The translations under genes and the position numbers were made by a program. Under the pieces are notes generated by a model that saw nothing but the letters and a program-made list of their open reading frames with translations, did no database searches and had not been told where the DNA came from. Below are positions 21,133 to 22,485 of a stretch of DNA of 22,485 bases, in pieces. Position 1 is the first letter of the stretch. The number at the start of each line of letters is the position of its first letter. The stretch covers positions 1-22,485 of the forward strand of contig JAEZFI010000232.1 in assembly GCA_023437745.1 (NCBI GenBank), given 5' to 3'. This DNA is from Actinomycetes bacterium (GTDB lineage: Bacteria > Actinomycetota > Acidimicrobiia > Acidimicrobiales > Microtrichaceae).

Positions 21133-21135
21133 GTT
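21130..21135 (+). promoter_or_regulatory. -10 element of the copB promoter
   Basis: TATGTT (TANNNT) ends six bases before ATG 21142 and shares three bases with the CsoR operator. There is no ribosome-binding site at normal distance, so copB is probably a leaderless message repressed by CsoR. The -35 is unclear (weak TTCTAC at 21107). Confidence 0.55.
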
Positions 21136-21143
21136 GACAACAT
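21131..21143. repeat. Near-palindrome ATGTTG-A-CAACAT at the copB start
   Basis: Six-base arms flank a single A, immediately next to the CsoR operator and ending on the copB ATG. It contains the copZ -35 box on the minus strand. It may be a second regulator site or chance. Confidence 0.35.
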
Positions 21144-22485
21144 GCACGCACACCACGCCCACCACGCCGGTGAGGACCTGCACACGGGACACGACCGCCA
21201 CGCCGGCCACGACCCCGAGATGTTCCGTCGCCGCTTCTGGTGGTCGCTCCTCCTGACCCTTCCGATCGTGGTCACGAGCCACATGGTCATGGACTGGTTC
21301 GGGTACGACCTGTCGTTCCCCGGGATGCGCGGGGTGGGCCCGGTCCTGGGCTCCGTCGTCTTCCTGTGGGGCGGTTGGCCGTTCCTGGCGGGCGGGGTGC
21401 AGGAGGTGCGACACCGCCAGCCGGGGATGATGCTGCTCATCGCGATGGCCATCACCGTTGCCTACGTGGCGTCGATGGCCACCAGCCTCGACGTGTTCGA
21501 GCTCGACTTCTGGTGGGAGCTGGCCGCACTCGTCACGATCATGCTCCTCGGCCACTGGCAGGAGATGAAGGCGATCGGCCAGGCGCAGGGCGCGCTCGCT
21601 GCCCTCGCCGCGCTGCTGCCCGACGAGGCCGAGGTCGTGGGCGACGACGGGCGAGTCCACTCGTCGGCGATCTCGGAGCTGCGAGTGGGACAGGTCCTGC
21701 TGGTGCGACCGGGCGGCCGCGTCGCCGCCGACGGGGACGTCGTCGAGGGGACCGCCGAGGTCGACGAGTCGATGATCACCGGCGAGTCGCGCCCCGTCTC
21801 GCGATCCCATGGCGATCGCGTGGTCGCCGGCACCGTGGCCACCGACTCCACGCTCCGCGTCCGCGTCACAGCGGTGGGCGAGGACACGGCCCTGGCCGGG
21901 ATCCAGCGCCTGGTGGGCGAGGCGCAGTCCTCCAAGAGCCGAGCCCAGGACCTCGCCGACCGGTTCGCCGCGCTGCTCTTCTACGTCGCGACCGCCGTCG
22001 CCGTGGTGACCTTCGTGGCGTGGTGGGCCCTGGACGGGCTCGACGAGGCAGTGGTCAAGACGGTGACGGTGCTGGTGATCGCCTGCCCCCACGCGCTGGG
22101 TCTGGCCATCCCCCTCGTCATCGCCATCTCCACGGCGGTCTCGGCGGACGCCGGCATCCTGGTCAAGGACCGGATGGCGCTCGAGCGGATGCGCACCGTG
22201 GACGTCGTGCTCTTCGACAAGACGGGCACCCTCACCCGGGGTGAGCACCGCCTGACCGGTTGGGCAGGGATCGCCGGCTCGCAGGACGACGAGGTCCTCG
22301 GGCTGGCGGCGGCCGTCGAGTCCGACAGCGAGCACCCCCTGGCGCGGGCGATCGTCGGCGCGGCACGGGAGCGCGGCGTGGGCATCCCCATCGCTTCGGA
22401 CTTCCGAGCCCACGCCGGCCGTGGCGTGCAGGCGACGGTCGACGGCCGGCACCTCGCCGTGGGCGGCCCTGCGCTGCTGCGCGAG
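21142..22485 (+). CDS. copB: CopB-type P1B ATPase (CPH motif), 3' truncated by window end
   Basis: Copper-efflux ATPase; the first 448 residues are present of the ~650-700 usual. The N-terminus is His-rich (nine His in the first 23 residues, MHAHHAHHAGEDLHTGHDRH...) instead of carrying a CxxC domain. The transmembrane metal site is CPH (Cys315-Pro-His317), diagnostic of the P1B-3/CopB class rather than CPC. TGE (213-215) and DKTGT (Asp359 phosphorylated) are intact, as is the DSEHP motif with His397. The sequence ends at ALLRE, before the GDGxND region. ATG 21142 is the only start compatible with the -10 TATGTT. It is divergent from copZ-copA-csoR and shares the CsoR operator, so it should be copper-induced. 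CopB-class pumps have been linked to Cu(II) or Cu(I) export; which one applies here is not readable from sequence. Confidence 0.93.
   Translation, partial: MHAHHAHHAGEDLHTGHDRHAGHDPEMFRRRFWWSLLLTLPIVVTSHMVMDWFGYDLSFPGMRGVGPVLGSVVFLWGGWPFLAGGVQEVRHRQPGMMLLIAMAITVAYVASMATSLDVFELDFWWELAALVTIMLLGHWQEMKAIGQAQGALAALAALLPDEAEVVGDDGRVHSSAISELRVGQVLLVRPGGRVAADGDVVEGTAEVDESMITGESRPVSRSHGDRVVAGTVATDSTLRVRVTAVGEDTALAGIQRLVGEAQSSKSRAQDLADRFAALLFYVATAVAVVTFVAWWALDGLDEAVVKTVTVLVIACPHALGLAIPLVIAISTAVSADAGILVKDRMALERMRTVDVVLFDKTGTLTRGEHRLTGWAGIAGSQDDEVLGLAAAVESDSEHPLARAIVGAARERGVGIPIASDFRAHAGRGVQATVDGRHLAVGGPALLRE

Larger units (their letters stand above)
21113..21140 (-). promoter_or_regulatory. copZ-copA-csoR promoter
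   Basis: On the minus strand a -35 box TTGTCA (21140-21135) and a -10 box TATAAA (21118-21113) are separated by 16 bases, close to the consensus. The CsoR operator fills the spacer and overlaps the -10. The transcription start would fall within a few bases of ATG 21103. Confidence 0.75.

Noticed and set aside
20901..21151. Extended copZ starting near 21151
   Set aside because: It would translate through the CsoR operator and -10 box. The CopZ fold needs only the part from ATG 21103.
1..22485. Search for CRISPR arrays, tRNA/rRNA genes, IS ends and att sites
   Set aside because: I saw no regular repeat-spacer arrays, no tRNA cloverleaf-like sequences, no transposase and no flanking direct repeats. 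A tRNAscan and repeat search would settle this.

Overview
This is about 22.5 kb of very GC-rich, densely packed bacterial DNA. GTG starts, 4-bp ATGA/GTGA gene overlaps, a WS/DGAT acyltransferase, a DevS-like GAF histidine kinase, a CsoR copper regulator and start codons with -10-like hexamers directly upstream all point to an actinobacterium. An Acidimicrobiia-type lineage is my best guess, from gene content only. I see no rRNA, tRNA, CRISPR array, transposon or phage gene. Every stretch over about 130 bp is coding.

Left part (1-8854, all + strand). The window opens with a poly-C tract that looks artefactual and runs into the C-terminal part of an FtsH-type zinc protease. The protease gene is coupled by GTGA overlaps to an ABC ATPase and a small ABC permease. 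Next come a zinc alcohol dehydrogenase close to Rhodococcus ADH-A, a WS/DGAT acyltransferase (wax ester/triacylglycerol synthesis), an orphan GAF histidine kinase, and a full-length phosphoenolpyruvate synthase. The last is coupled to an SRPBCC protein and an APC-family amino-acid permease.

Middle part (8851-14452). The permease gene runs 186 bp into the convergent 3' end of a drug/antibiotic-type ABC exporter pair (- strand). Divergent from that pair are a DUF6544/DUF6920-like gene and a second SRPBCC gene, paralogous to the first. These converge, four bases apart, on a membrane-anchored alpha/beta hydrolase.

Right part (14583-22485). A membrane-anchored, three-cupredoxin NirK-type copper nitrite reductase is followed by a class-2 lipase lipoprotein, a small two-TM protein, a Lys/Ala-rich coiled-coil protein and a SnoaL-like protein. 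The end of the window is a copper-homeostasis island: copZ-copA-csoR on the - strand with 4-bp overlaps, and a divergent CopB-type (CPH) ATPase that runs off the window. Both units face a 39-bp intergenic region holding one perfect CsoR-type operator (ATACCCCC-A-GGGGGTAT) that overlaps both promoters. This implies a feedback-regulated copper circuit, with a three-copper enzyme (NirK) encoded about 4 kb away as a plausible copper client.

I did not find a clearly new defence or mobile system. The most notable features are the shared CsoR operator with two ATPase classes, the three-domain NirK, the 186-bp convergent overlap, the recurring leaderless-type start signature, and the FtsH-ABC coupling.
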